Shown here: positions 1 through 14,400 of the stretch, in pieces | How positions within the stretch are numbered: the first letter of the stretch is position 1 | How the letters are laid out: each line of letters opens with the position of its first letter | Assembly: GCA_000231825.2 (NCBI GenBank) | Contig: JH720302.1 | Span: 1,138,949 to 1,202,948 of the forward strand | DNA length: 64,000 nucleotides | Origin: Tetrahymena elliotti 4EA | Lineage: Eukaryota; Ciliophora; Oligohymenophorea; Hymenostomatida; Tetrahymenidae | Direction of reading: 5' to 3' | Notes under the pieces: model-generated | The model's input: only the letters and a program-made list of their open reading frames with translations | Database searches by the model: none | Told to the model about the DNA's origin: nothing | Translations under genes and position numbers: made by a program

Positions 1-1441
1 AGTTAAGTTTCTAGTATTTTAGTATTTGTAATATAAGGATAAATAGATAAATATTGTGGATTGAAAGAAGTAATATCTGGTTTTGTATTTTTAACAATAT
101 CAAATTAAAATCAAAGAATTGTGTTTCTCCATAATTTTGATATTTTAGAGGATTTTTATTAAATCATACAAAATCAGTCAATAAATTAAATCACTGATTT
201 ACAAATACGAAAATATCAGTCTTTTCATAATAATAGGAGATTAGTAAAACTGATTGAAATTTTAGATTTGTAATCTTAGTTTAATATATTTATTGTGGTT
301 TTAATTGAAACATCTAGAAGATACAATAGCCAAATTGAAGAGTTTAATCTAAATTTAGTTAAAAAAAATTTTCACCAATAAAATGTAAAAAAGAAGAAAA
401 TCTATTTTAGTATTGATTGCTTGCTATTTAAAAACAAAATTGAAAGGAAATACAATTATTCAAATTACTTCCTTCTTTCGATTTAATTAATAACAAAATT
501 CAATGAACAAAAAAAAATCCACAAATTCTTTCAAAAAATATTAATTTGATAATTGATAGAATTTTATCAAAATAGTTCAGGTTTTGTAATAATATTATTA
601 TTTAATGAAGCAAATCAATTAATCTACTCTTGTTACAAAGTTTTTTCGAGGAATCTTTTCATAAAATTTTTAAAAATATTTCTTTTTTATAAAATATATT
701 AAAATTAGAAGATAGTAGTCAGAAATAAATTAATCACGACATGGTATTGTAATTATTCATAATAAAATTTTTAAACAATATTTTTTTAAAATTTATTTTT
801 ATAAAAATAAATTTGTCATATTTCTAATACATCATTAGTTATTTATTTATTGAAGAATTTTATAGCAACTAATGAATGAATCAAACTGATTAGATCTAAA
901 ACACTAAAATCTATTATTTTTTTTCTTGATGATTATTTGAAAATATCTAGGCTTGAATAAATTGATAAAATGTGTAATGATTTAAAATTCCAAACACTCA
1001 AGAAATATTTTGTCTTTGAAGGGCTTACTTACTTACTTACTTTTGAAAAGATCTAAAAATATTATACTGTAAGATATTTAATTTTATTGTATAGATAGAT
1101 TACAGTAAATTTTTATATTTATGCAAAATTCTTTATAAAAATAAATGAATAATAGTACAAATTTTAATTAATACACAACCATCAATTATTCAAAAGGTTT
1201 TTTACAGGGGAGTCTTAATTCGAATATCTACAAACAAGCAATATAAATTGTTTGGTTAGTAATTAATTTTATTAAGATTATCTAATTAAAAAACCTGAAA
1301 CAAAAATATTTTCAACAAGAATTAAGAAAACTTGTTTTTAATTAATTAAAGGATTCGACTACTTTCTTAAGATATTATTAACTAATCATTCAATTACTTT
1401 ACACTATCTATTGACTAATTATATTCCATTTTCATACTTCG
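1..1441. other. AT-rich intergenic region upstream of the giant gene
   Basis: No convincing coding stretch was found on either strand with TAA/TAG read as Gln. The region is homopolymer-rich, with a short run of the tetranucleotide TTAC near 1024-1043. It presumably contains the promoter of the gene starting at 1442, but no specific element can be recognised. Confidence 0.5.
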
Positions 1442-4400
1442 ATGAGTATTAGAGTTCAATAGATACCCTCATAAGACAATAATTAAATTGAAATTAATAA
1501 TATAAGCTTTGAAAACCTAAATTAGTATTAGAGAGATCCTTCTGATATAGAATAAAATAACCAATAAGAAAAAGATGATATATAACAAAATGATCATGCT
1601 TCACCTAAAATTGATGATCAAGATAAGTATAAGCAATAGCCATTATAAAATAAGCAATAGACATAAGGTTTTACGAAGTGTATATTTATATAGTTAGCTA
1701 TATTAGGAACAATATCAACATTAATTGCTATCACAAGCTTAATTGTATATTTTTATCTAGCAGAATTACCTAAAGACTATGATTATGTTATCTACAATTG
1801 GTCTTTATCTCCTATAACTTAAATAACTTCATAAGCTAGTTGCTCTTCCTAACTCATAAATTATCAATTTGAAGGTACCTATTCAGGTTGTAATTGCTTA
1901 GGAGCAAGCAGTTAATATAAGTAACCGAATGTTTCAAAAGGAATTTGCTCTTCTGAGTAGCTTTCAGGTGGTTGTGTGCAAGTACAGCCAATAGTATCAT
2001 AAGTACTTTCAAAATGGACTGAAAATTCAAATGTATACAATCTTTGTGTTGAGAAAATGAAAGGATTTACTTATAGAGATTCTAATTGTGATTCAACAAA
2101 TTATAAATAGTGTGGTGACTCTTCAAATAATTCATTATATGGATTTTGTGTACCCACGGATAAAAGCTGTCCTGTAAAATCTGTTGAGGTTTTATAATAA
2201 GATGTCACATATAATTAAATAGGAACTCTTAATTTCTATTTTTCCTCTTAATCTCCTCAGAATAGCTCTTTCTTAACTGATCTCTATATATCATAAGGTT
2301 CTTCTATGTGTAAATACTATCTTGATTAATTCTATTCGTAATCTACCAGTACTTAATATATTTTGTACAAATAGTCAAAATCTTAATGTAGCGTTGCTTA
2401 AATAGATAATCGTTTTAATATTGTGTCTTCTGCTACTGAATAATCTTATCTTTAAGCAAATGGTCTTTATTCTCAAATAACTAATTTACCAAACTATCCT
2501 AATGATCCTAATTTCAAATACTATTTGCTTTAACAAAAATACATTCCATGGAAATAAGCAGGAGAATGCAAAACAAAACATATGAATACCTTTTATGATT
2601 TGAAAGATGGCATAACTGCTTTTAACAGAATATGGCTAGCTACTTTAGTTATAAATTTTATTGTTATGGCAATCTTTGTGTTTGTTATTTACAAAACTTT
2701 GAAAGACTTTGAAGCAAATAATTAGACTAAGTAATCATAGACTAAGCTTAAAGCACTTTTTACTACAGGTCTGATTCTTTTACTTTTTGCATAATTAATT
2801 TTAATATGTATTTTATTTGGAACTGCCCTCTATGGATATTCTAAGATTAATGATATGGATGAAGCAGCATGCTCAGATAGCTAAACAAATCTATTAATTT
2901 CAAATTTAAGAAGAGAATATTATAATGCAGATTTTGCTATTGCTATTTTCATTTTTGTTCTTGCTATATTGAGATTTATTCTTTAGGCTATATTTAACGT
3001 CTACAACTAAAAGGCTAAGGTATCTACAAATTCATAAGATTCAGATATAAAAAACTAAGCTTTTTCTGAAATAAAGGGAATTAGCTCAAAATAATAATCT
3101 GGTTAATTGCTTTTATCTGAATCTTAAGCTATTAGTAATGAATAAAAAATGAGTAAAAAACACAGAAGTAACTCTTTGCAAGGATAGATGATGATTAATT
3201 AATCCTAATTTTAAAATGATTTGCATAATTTAAGAATATAAAATGAAAAGGATTATCAAATAAAATAGCACAAGAAAGATAAAAAGTTTGTTGTCAATAA
3301 TAATTTGCAAAAATAAGGAGAAAATTTCTATGGAAGTACAAATATTATAACAACTAAATAGCAAAAAACTTTAAAAGATTAATATTCTTATTCAGTAAAT
3401 GATAAAAAGAAGAAGAAAAATTAGTAAAATAATTAGAAACCTAAATTTATTGGAAATAATCATCTATTGACCAACGAATAATATCTAAATTAGAGAATAA
3501 ATACTAAATAAATTATTATCGTTAAAGAATATAACTCTGCTGAAAATTTAAAAAATAGAACTTCTTTATTTAATCCTCTTGATTTTGATTTTGATGTAAA
3601 AGCAGGCCACTTTTAATGTATCTAATAAAAATAGACTATTGATTTTGTAGATGGTAGATTCCTAATTTTATCTACCCCACCAGAAAACTTAGGAACTGAA
3701 GAAAATATTTCTCCTTTGAGTATTACCCATTAAAATAGTAATGAAAATCATCTTCTAAATAAAAAAGATGTAAATTAGAATGCTAAAAACACAAAAATAC
3801 CTCCAAAGGAATAAATGAAAGATGATGCTGAGAAAAATAAAATGGATAATTTAGTTAGTAATTAGGATAAATCTAATTAGTAAAATAAAGAAGGTAACAA
3901 ATAAGAACAACAGCCTTTAAATAATAATAAAAAGTAAGATTTATTAGATACAGACAATAGCAATTAAAAATTACTCAAAGCATAAAATCCTAAAGATGCC
4001 AACAAATCTGAAAATTAATAAGCTAACAAAGAATAATCGTCATAGAATTTAGATAACGCTGATACTACAAAAGATATGAAGAAGAAGGAACAGCCTCAAC
4101 TTAATTAGTAAAACCCTTAAGACCCTCAATAACAAAAAGATTTAAGCAAATAATTAAATCCTAATAACCCATAAGACAAGTTAAATGATAATTAAACTGC
4201 AAGAAAACTTAATTACCCACAAAAAAATAGTAATACTACTGATAAATAACCTTCTTAAGAATAAAAAATACCTCATTAAGAAGGTAATATCTCTAAAAAA
4301 AGTGATGAACCCATAAAAACTAATGATCATAAAAATTAATAACCTTCTTAATAAGGAAATATTGGGAATTTAGATGATAAATAAAAAACAGAACCCAATA

Positions 4401-7400
4401 GTTAAAGTAAAATTGATCCAAATAATTCAAAATAGTAAAATCAATAACCAAATACAAGTATTTAAAATCAATTACCCCCTTAGCCTCTTTAAAATGATTC
4501 TAATAATCCAAAAAATAATAATTAATAGGATCCCATCAATAAAGAAAATAACTTAAATAAACCTGAAGAATTATCTGAACAACCAAATAATAAGGATAAA
4601 AATGCAGTAATTATGACTGCTACTGCAGCTTCAGCTGCAGGTATAGTTGCTGCTGGAGCTATGAAAGCTTAGAATCCAACGGAATCAAATAAATAAAATC
4701 CTTAGGGATAATAGTTATAAGATTAAAACAAGTAAAAAGATATAAATAAAGGTGATGAATTAAATCACTTAAATTCTAATCAACCATAATAACTTAGAGA
4801 TTCATAATAACCAACTAATTTGAAATAAAATCCTAACATTCCAAATTCATAATAAAATAAAGGTAACTAAGGTGAGTCTGCTAATTAAAATAATGAGAAT
4901 TAGTAACCAAAAAATCTAAACAATAGCTAATCATTGGAACCAGAAAAAAATGATTAGAAAAATCCAACAAATGATTAAAATTGTATGATAAAATAGCAAC
5001 CAATTAATTAAAGAATTGATACTTAATCAAAACTACCAGAAAATAAAAATTAATAAGAAAATATTAGTTCTGGTAAAGATAAAACAGATCCTTCCTAAAA
5101 ATAAGGAAACAACCCAGCAGAAATAAGTAATCTTTCTCCTTAAGAATCTAAAGATCTGAATTAATAAAAAAATCCCAACAACTAAAGCCAATAAAAAAAT
5201 GATGGAAAAAATGAGTTGCCTAACTAGGATTCAAAAAATAATGATAAAGTTAATAACTAGAATTAAAGTGTTTAAAATCCTAATAATAGAACTGACAATT
5301 CAAAACCTAATGATTCCAGCATCAAACCAAATAATTCTAATAAACCTGATAGTTAAAATTAGAATAGTCAAAATGCTTCAGATACTAATAATAAGAATAA
5401 CCATGACTAAAATTAAAACAAAAATCTCAAAAATAACTAGAATAATTAAAATTAGCCTAGTCAATCTGATAAAAAAGTTAATTCATACCAGCAAGAAGTG
5501 GGCCATAATAGGAAAGATCCTGCTTAAACTGAGACTGCAAGTTTAATGGATAATTCAGCTATATAACCAGGTAATCCTTCAGAAAATAGTAAACCATAAG
5601 CTTAACAATAGTAATTACAAGATAGAAACAAATAACCAACAAGTGAAAATTAAAAAAAGGATATTGAGAAGGAAAACCAGAAGTAAAACTAAGGTGTAGG
5701 AGATAATAATATGTTATCTAAATAGCCTAATTAATAAGGACAAAATGCTTCAGATATAACAGACCCATCCTAAAAATAAGGAGCAAAACCCACAGAAAAA
5801 AGCAAACTTTCCCATTAAGAATCTAAAGATCAACATTCAGAAAAAAATCCTAACAACTAAAACCTATAAAAAATGGATGGAAAGAATGAGCTGCTAAGCT
5901 AAGATTCAAAAAGTAAAGACAAAGATAATATCTAGAATTAAAATGTTTAAAATCCTAATAATAAAGCTGAAAATCAAAAATCTGCTGATTCAAATATCAA
6001 GCCAAGTAATTCTAATAAACCTGATAGTGAAAATTAGAAAAATCCAAATGTTTCTGATAATTCTAATAATAATCCTAACCAAAAATAAAACAAAAATCTC
6101 TAAAATACCTAGAATAATTAAAATCTACCAAATCGATCTGATAAAAAAGGAGATTAAAAACAGCCTGAAGTTGATTAAGATAGAAAACAAGCTACTTAAG
6201 CTGGAGCAGTTAGTTTAGTGGATAATTCAGCTTTATAACCAGGTAATACTCAAGAAAAAAGTAAACCATCAGATTAGCAATAGTAATTGCAAGATAGAGG
6301 CAAATTACCATTAAGTGAAAATTAAAAGAAGGATGTTCAGAAGGAAGATTAGAAATTAAATGAAGGTAATAATATTTAATCAAAAGAACCAGAAAATAAG
6401 ATTTAATAAGGACAAAATGTTTCAGATAAAACAGATCCTTCCTAAAAATAAGGAAATAAACCTGCAGAAAAAGTTTCTTCTCAAGAATCTAAAGATTAAC
6501 ATTAACAAAAAAATCCCAACACCTAAGACCTATAAAAAAATGATGGAAAGAATGAGCTTCCTGACCAAGATTCAAAAAATAATGACAAAGATAATAACTA
6601 GAATTAAAATGTTTAAAATCCAGATAACAAAACTGAAAATCAAAAGCCTACTGATTCAAATGTCAAAACAAATAATTCTAATAAACCTACTGATATGAAT
6701 AATAAGAATGACCCTGACTCAAAATAAAACAAAAATATCTAAAATAACTAGATAAATTAAAATTAGCCTAATCAATTTGATAAAAAAATTGATTCAAAAT
6801 AGCCTGAAGTTGGTTATGATAAAAAAGATACAGCTTAAGCTGAAGCTGCAGGTTTGGTTGATAATTCAGCCATACAACCAGGTAGTAATCCTTAAGAAAA
6901 AAGTAAGCCATCAGCTTAACAATAGTCTTTACAAGATAAAAACAAAGATGCCTAATCAAAATAACCAGAAAATAAGAATTAATAAGCATAGATAGATGAA
7001 GGTAAATCTGATCCTTCTAAAAAATAAAGAAGTAACTAAGTAGAAAAAAGCAATCTTTCTCCTTAAGAATCAAAAGACTTAAATTAACAAAACAATTCCA
7101 ACAACCAAAAAAGTGATGGAAAGAATGAACTGCCTCATAATTAAGATTAAAAAAATAACTAGAATTAAAATATTTAAAATCCAAATATTAAAAGTGAAAA
7201 TCAAAAACCTATTGATTAAAATACTAAACCAGATAGCTAAAATTAGAATAACCCATTTCCTCCTCGTGATGACAAGAATAAGAACAATCCTAATTAAAAA
7301 CAAAATAAAAATATTTAAAATGACTAGAATAATAAAAGCTAACCTAATGAATCTAATAAAAAAAGTGATTCCAAGTAACCATAAATTGAAAATAATAATA

Positions 7401-10400
7401 AAAAAAATACAGATAAAGAACTACCTACAGGTTTAATGGCTGCTTCAGGTTAGTAATTAGATAATCCTCAAGAAAGAAGCAAACCAACATCTTAATAATA
7501 GTAATTACAAGATAAAAATATTGAGCCAATAAATGAAAATGGATAAAAAGAATTAAAAAAGGAAGAAGATAGAATTAACTAAGGAGACTAAAACTAATAA
7601 AAAATTCCTAATAAAAATAATTAATAGCCAAACTAAGGATTTAACAGTAATTAACTTCCTAACTAACCTAATGAACAAAAATAATAATAAATACCTCAAA
7701 ACCAGACATTAAAAAATTAAATCTCAGCTCCATAAACTTAAAAAGATCGTCTATCTAATCCTAATGATAAATTAAATCAGAATTAGCAAAATCTAAGTGA
7801 TAAAAATAATAAACCAAATAATTAACCAGATAAAAATGATAAAGCATAACCTAATTAAATTGGTTAAACAAACCCAATAATTAATTAAGTTAGTTTAAAT
7901 TAACAACAAAAGCCAAATGATTAAAATAAAAATGGTCAATCATTTAATCCTGATAAGAATAAAGAACCTCAATAGAATCTTTAAAAAGGAACAGATAATA
8001 AGCTAAATGGATCATCAAATGTAGCAAATTAGTAATATCCTAAAAATTAAGATAAATAAACTAGCCCTAATTAAGCTTTGAATTAATAAAATGAATAGTA
8101 AAATAAATTACCATAACAAAATGATAAAAATAATTCTTCTAATCCTAATCTAAACAAAAATGATTTGAAAAACAATCATTAGCCAGTTTAACCGGAAAAA
8201 AGTAAGTTCTTGGAAAGTGCAGCTATGGTTGCAGCAGCAGCAGCAGGTGTAGCAGCTGCAGTCTCTTCACAAGCCCTTAAGCAGAAAGATTAAGATAAAT
8301 CTATTCCTTAAGAACAATAAAGAAATGATCAAAATAATTAACAGGGCCCTGATTAGAATTAGACAAATTTAAATAATGATAAGCAAAAATAACCAAATAA
8401 TTAATTACAAGACAAGAATTAAGAAGATCCTTATATAAATGCCTAAAATAGTGAAGATTCCAAAAAAAATATGAAAGACCCAATGAATAAGAATTAGGAT
8501 TCTAATACTAAGAACTAACCAAACAATAAACCTGAGAAAAATTAAAACATAAATCCATAATAAAAGACTGATCAAAATCCAAATGCTAATTAAAATAATT
8601 CAGATAAATAGTAATTACCAAATGATAGAAATATAAATAACTAACAAAATAACCCTTAAAATGGTAAAAATCAAAATGATAATACATCTCAGTAGCCTCT
8701 AAATAAAGTATTTGCTTAACCATAAGATGAAAATAAATTAGGAAAAAGTAAACCAAATTAACAAGATTCGTAGTTAAAGGATATAGATAATTATCTGAAC
8801 AATTCTTTAAAAAATTAGAATAAATAAAATGAAATACCTAATTAAGCTACAAATCCTTCCTAAAACAATAATTAAAATCCTAATCCCAATATAAATAATT
8901 AAGATCAATCATAGTTACCAAGTGATAGGAATACCAATAAAGAGTAAAATAAACCATAAAATAATAATAACCCAAAAGAACTAACCTCATTAAAAAATTA
9001 AGGTAAAGAACCTTAGTCACCATAAAGTAGTGATAGTAAATTAGGAAAAGCTTAATAAAATCAATAATTACCATCCAATCCAAATAATTCTTAAAATAAT
9101 TAGATATAATAGAATGAAATACCCAATAATTCAAACAAAAATAATAATTAGATTCCAAATTAATTCTAAAAAAATTCTCTTTCTAACCCTGAAGGAATGA
9201 GTAATAAAAATACTAATACTAGCCCAAATGATAAGAAACAGTTACCAATAGAAAAAAATATGAATAGCTTACAAAATCAACCTTAAAACCATATGGAAAA
9301 TAATAAGAAAGAAAATAATACTCAAAGCAGCGCTTCTTTCTAGCCATAAAATGAACACAGTAAGTTAGGACAAAATGGACTAAATCAAGAAGATGCAAAA
9401 TAGAAAGATTCTTTATAAAATGCTAATAATTCTAAGGGTAATTCAAATTAATAGAATCAAATACCAAATGACCCTAAAAATAGCATTAGTTAAAATTCTT
9501 CTTAACCTCAACAAAATACAAAGCTTGGTTAGTAAGGAAATAAAAATGACTTGGTATTTAATAATGAATTAGAAAATAAAAATGCAAATCAGCTAAATAA
9601 TAATCAACCTTCAAATACCACTTCTAATAATTAAATACCTAGACCAGATACTGATAAAAATATATTGAATGGAAAAAATGTAACTTAAAACCCAGACAAA
9701 ATTAATAAAATTTATAATCCAAAATAATAATCATAAAATGGTGAGTTTTAATCTCCTGAAAATATGAATAACATAGATAATGCATCTCCTTTAAAAGATG
9801 GAAGAAGCTAACCTGTAAAATAAGGAAATAATAACTTGGATTATCCTAAAGATAAGGGAAATATTTTTAATGATTAACAGTAAATTAATAATTAAGGTTA
9901 AGATAAATCAAAAATACCTGGTGTAAACCCTAGCAAAGCTGGTAATTTTATACAAGACGATAGAGATAGCTAATCCTAAAAATCAAATAATCCAATTTAA
10001 AATAATGATTTTAGTTTGAATAAATAACAACCTCAAAATAACGAAATTAATGCTAATGGCAATTAAAATTAAAATCCTTTCTAATCAAATTAAAATGATC
10101 CTAAAGGAACATAGCCTTAAAATTAGAAGGCACACTAAAACCAAGGAAATAATTAAAATTAAAATAATTACCCTATAAGCAATAAGGCAAACTCAAACTC
10201 AGGATAGAAATAAGTCCCATAAAACCTTTAAGAATCAAAATCTGATCCAAAAATGAATATCAACCCAGACAGCAACTAAAATTCCATAAATAAAAATTAA
10301 CCTTAAGTTGATAATTCTAGCTAAAATCCTTTTTAATAAAATGTAAATAGTAAAAACTAATAAGACAATTAAAATAATTAATTCCCATAAAATAATAAAC

Positions 10401-13400
10401 TATCTCCTCCAGAAAAGTAAATAAATCAAGGCAAATAACTCATTTAACCATAAAATTCTTAATCTGACTTAAATGGAAATAACAAAGACAGGAATAACTA
10501 AAGTTTGGGATAACCTCCAAAAGAATAAAGTTCTTCAGAACCAATTTAATCTAAGTATTTTCCTAATAAAGCACCTAATTAGATGAAAAATAATCCAAAT
10601 GAAGCAAATGTTTAACAAAATTCAAATTAATTTGGAGTTAAAGCAGCAAGTAAATAACCAAATTTATAAAATAATAATGAAAATTAGGAAAACCAAAACC
10701 CTGAAAATTTTAATAAAAATGATTAATAATCTACACCAGATTATAAAAATGTTACAAATCTTCACCTTCAAAATAAAGATAAGAATAATAACCAATAATC
10801 TTAAAATACTTTTGATAGTTAAAATAGAAATGTCCCAAATTAAAATAACAACCCTAAGTCAAATTATTTTAATCCTAAAGAAAAATAAAATAATTCTGGT
10901 ACCTCTAATCAAAATTAAGAATAGCCAAACACTGATTAAAATAACCCATAAAATCAGAATTAGTAAAATTAAGACTCAAAATTGATGAATAGTAATAATA
11001 AAAAGCCTAATTAGAAGAATATTTCAGCTGGCCCTTCTCAAAATAATAATTTAGGCTATTAATAAAACCCCTAAACTGGTAATGACTTGAACATTAGTGA
11101 AAAATAAGATAATGCTTTGTCTTTGTATTTGGATAGTGATGAAGATTAATAATTAGATGGTATTGGATAAGCTGAAATAAGAGAGGCAGATAAAGGTAAA
11201 GGAAATAATTTCTAGTAATAATAGCCACAATAAAATGGAAAATATCCAATTAATAATCTAAATAAATCTGATCCTGAATAACCATTATATCAACCTACCT
11301 AAATTTAGAATAAAAAAGGCATTTAAAGAAATAATCCTAACTTAATTGGAAATAATTAATCTAATAAAAATGATAAAGATAATAGTAATCCTGAAAATAT
11401 AAAAAATTCTGCTTATCAATAACCTTCAAGTTTAGATAAACTTCCTCAATAAATTAACAATTAGCCAAACATTTAAAGTAATAGCTAAATTCCTTAGTAA
11501 AGATAAAATTAAAGTGATCCAAATATTACCAATAAATTAAACTAATAACCATAAGAAGCATCTTAAAACCCTAGCAACTAGAATCTTTAAGAATAATATT
11601 TCCCAAATTAAATTAATAATGGAAACAACAATAATTCATAAAATCTTCCGTAAAATTTTCCAAACGGATAATAGTAATAATAAAATAAAGAAGATAATAC
11701 TAGAAACACTCCTTTTAAAGATTAGGATTACAATCCAAATAATTAAAACAAGGAATCTGGGAATGGAATACCTTAAAATTATCCTAATTCAAACAGGTAT
11801 TAATAATCTGATCCTTAGACTCCACTTAGCAGAGTAAATGAACCATAATAAAACTCTAATTTTATTAAAAATGTTTTAAAAAATCCTTAAGCATAAAACA
11901 CAAAAAATAACCCAAATAATAAATTTAATAATATTCAAAACTAAATAAATAATAATGGGCCCTTGAGTTAAGATAAAACTAGGACACCTACAATACCTTA
12001 AGAAAAAAATATGAAATAAAGTTAGGAATAGAACAATCCAAATAGTAATCATTAAAATCCTAATTTTAACTAAGCTGATAGTCCTAATGATAGTTAAAAT
12101 TTTCCTTCCAATAATGACAAACCTGATATTGAATACTAAAAGAGTTAAGATAATTTTTATGATCCTAAAAAAGAAAAAACTTCTTAAAACCCGACTGATA
12201 AAAGTAATTATTACCCTTAAAATAAAACACCAAATGGATATCAGCAAGATTCTACAAACAATTAACCATAAGGGCAATAGAATAGAAATGGGTAATTAAA
12301 TCCAACTCAAGATTAACTTGATAAAGGTTAAAAGAATAAAATGAATGATCCTTAAAATTTAAGTAATATTCCTTTATTTAATGAAACTGATGAATAATAG
12401 AGTAATCCAGCTCCTATTATTGCTAAAAATAAACGACTTTCTTTTGTTCCTAAATAGATAGAATATCATTAATTTAGTAAATAAAATCCAACTGAAGAGT
12501 TGAATAATTCTTAAATTAGTAATAACTAAAATGATTCTTATAAAGGATAAAATTCTGTTAAACTTGATAATAATAATGAATAATTTAGGAATAACAGTAA
12601 CTCTGATTATAACAGAAGTAGAGGTTATAACATCCCTTAAAATTATAATTAAATAAGTAACAATGACTATTACTAACCCTAGCCATAAAGAAATAATAAT
12701 TTAAGTAGCTATAATGGCAACTTATAAAATATTAACCAATAGAATCCAGATCCATATAATCGTTATTAAAGAAGATATATTGAAAATTAGAGTAATTATC
12801 AAAGAAGAAATGAAGAAGAAAGACCTAATTAGATAAATAATTTTGACACTAAATAAAATAATGTGAATTTATTTTAGAATTAGAATAAACCTGGTAATTA
12901 ATAGATATAACCTTAAAATAATGGTGATAATAAAAATGAGAGAAGAATAGTTAAATAATCTGGTTAATATTAATAAAAGGAATAAGAATGGAATTAAGAT
13001 AATAATCCTTCGTTCAAAAGCAAAAGATATAGAAAAGGTTCTAGATTATTTTAACCCTTGCCAAGCATAAATCAAGCAATGCCTAGATCTATAAATTAGT
13101 ACGATGATGATACATCTTCTTCAAAAAATAATAAAGATGAATAAAAGTAGAAGACATCTTTAAACAATTAACCATCGTATTCACTAAATCCAAGAAATAG
13201 TAGATTTAATATTGACAATAATGATTATCAAAATTAAACACCAAGAAACAATATTTTATAAAGCCAAAATAGCATGGGCAATATAAATTATAACTACAAT
13301 AATTATGGCTTATCATCAGAAAATAAGAGAGCTCCATAAACAAGAAGTTAATCATATATTAAATATGATGATAATGATAGAAATTCACTAGGAAGATTAA

Positions 13401-13849
13401 ACAGTTTAAGAGATTCATTGAATGATATAACTTAGAAAACAAAGAATAACAGTGAAGCTAAATATAATGGATATATGTAAGGTGAAGATAAACACAATCA
13501 AATTAGACCAAGTCAAAAAAAGACATCATTCTAAAATGACAATAATATATCATCTATTTAAGAAGTTGATGAAGACTTCAATTAGTTTATGGCAAGATAA
13601 AGGGAGAGAAGAAGAACAAGATAAGCAACAAACAGAATAACTAGCTTTAATAATATAGAAGATAATTATCAAGATGATGATAATACAAGCATAGCAAGAA
13701 GAGACTAAAGATAATAAAGTAGACTTTTAAGTAATAATAATGACGAAGGTTCTAAAGTAAATTATATCTCTCTTCCATCATTAACTTAAACAAATGGACT
13801 CTAACTAAGAAGTAACTTATATTAATAGAATAGCAGACTTTACAATTGA
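1442..13849 (+). CDS. Giant four-span membrane protein with Asn/Gln-rich tail
   Basis: A single uninterrupted frame of about 4135 residues; I checked it line by line and found no in-frame TGA before the stop at 13847-13849. The N-terminus is short and Gln-rich. A membrane segment follows at about residues 79-106, then a Cys-rich loop to about 394, and three more membrane segments at about 395-420, 438-468 and 496-521. The remaining ~3600 residues are dominated by Asn, Gln, Lys, Asp, Ser and Pro, with most Gln encoded by TAA/TAG. The tail holds a ~225-residue tandem repeat (about 5.1-7.5 kb) and two small Ala-rich islands (about 4615-4670 and 8216-8275). The last ~500 residues are less repetitive and rich in Arg, Tyr and Ser. 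I do not recognise the family. The membrane topology suggests a surface or vacuolar protein with a huge cytoplasmic tail, but that is inference. The 3' third is duplicated as a pseudogene at 18.2-21.1 kb. Confidence 0.85.
5078..7500 (+). repeat. Frame-preserving ~672-bp tandem repeats inside the giant gene
   Basis: A marker coding for an Asp-Lys-Thr-Asp-Pro-Ser-like string, followed by Gln-Lys-Gln-Gly in the best copies, recurs at 5078, 5753, 6425 and 7001. The spacings are 675, 672 and 576 bp, all multiples of three. A second marker (Asp-Asn-Ser-Ala...Gln-Pro-Gly) recurs near 5550, 6220 and 6870. The last unit is shorter and more diverged. The reading frame is kept through all units, so this is protein-level repeat expansion. 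Confidence 0.85.
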
Positions 13850-14400
13850 TACTATTCCTTTATATTATCAATAAAATAATATAATATCTGAAATTTATAA
13901 TATCCACTATCTAAAATATATTAAATCAAATTCATATTTATTGTACACTAAAATTAATTCACTGCACATTTAAAATTATTACTAAATATATCTTTTCTTT
14001 TTGAAAAAAAAATAAATTTAAAACTTATTATGATGTGAAATTTATATGAAACAAACAAGATTAACTAGTTTCAATAGTATAAAAGAATATTTTTAAGAAA
14101 GTATAAGAAGAAGGGATTAAATAATAAAGTAGATCGTAAGCAACTATGATAATAGAGGTTCTAAAATTAAATATATTTCACTTCATTATTATCATAAACA
14201 ATGAACTTCAACTAAGAAGTAACTTTTACTGATAAATAATTGATACTATTCAACCAATAAAGTAATAAACTGAAGCTAATAATATTACCTTTCTATAATA
14301 TTGTAACCAAACCAAATTCATATTGACTGTACACTAAAATTATTCAAATATATTACACATTTAAAATTATTACTTTTGTAATATTTCCTTTATAAAATAA
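13690..14400 (+). repeat. Short tandem duplication of the giant gene's 3' end
   Basis: The last ~160 bp of the giant gene plus its 3' flank (about 13690-14035) are repeated in diverged form at about 14100-14400. The second copy has substitutions and indels that destroy the frame, so it is a non-coding remnant. Both copies end in the same short motif, TGTACACTAAAATTA. The right-hand block near 21.0-21.3 kb has only one such unit. Confidence 0.7.

Noticed and set aside
1024..1043. TTAC tetranucleotide run as a possible telomere-like or origin element
   Set aside because: It is not the ciliate CCCCAA/GGGGTT repeat and is only about five units; ordinary microsatellite.
4374..13640. Many open frames of 60-130 codons under the standard code within the giant gene, on both strands
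   Set aside because: They are all in frames offset from the long ciliate-code frame and consist mainly of Ile, Lys, Asn and Leu; they are by-products of the repetitive AAT/TAA composition.
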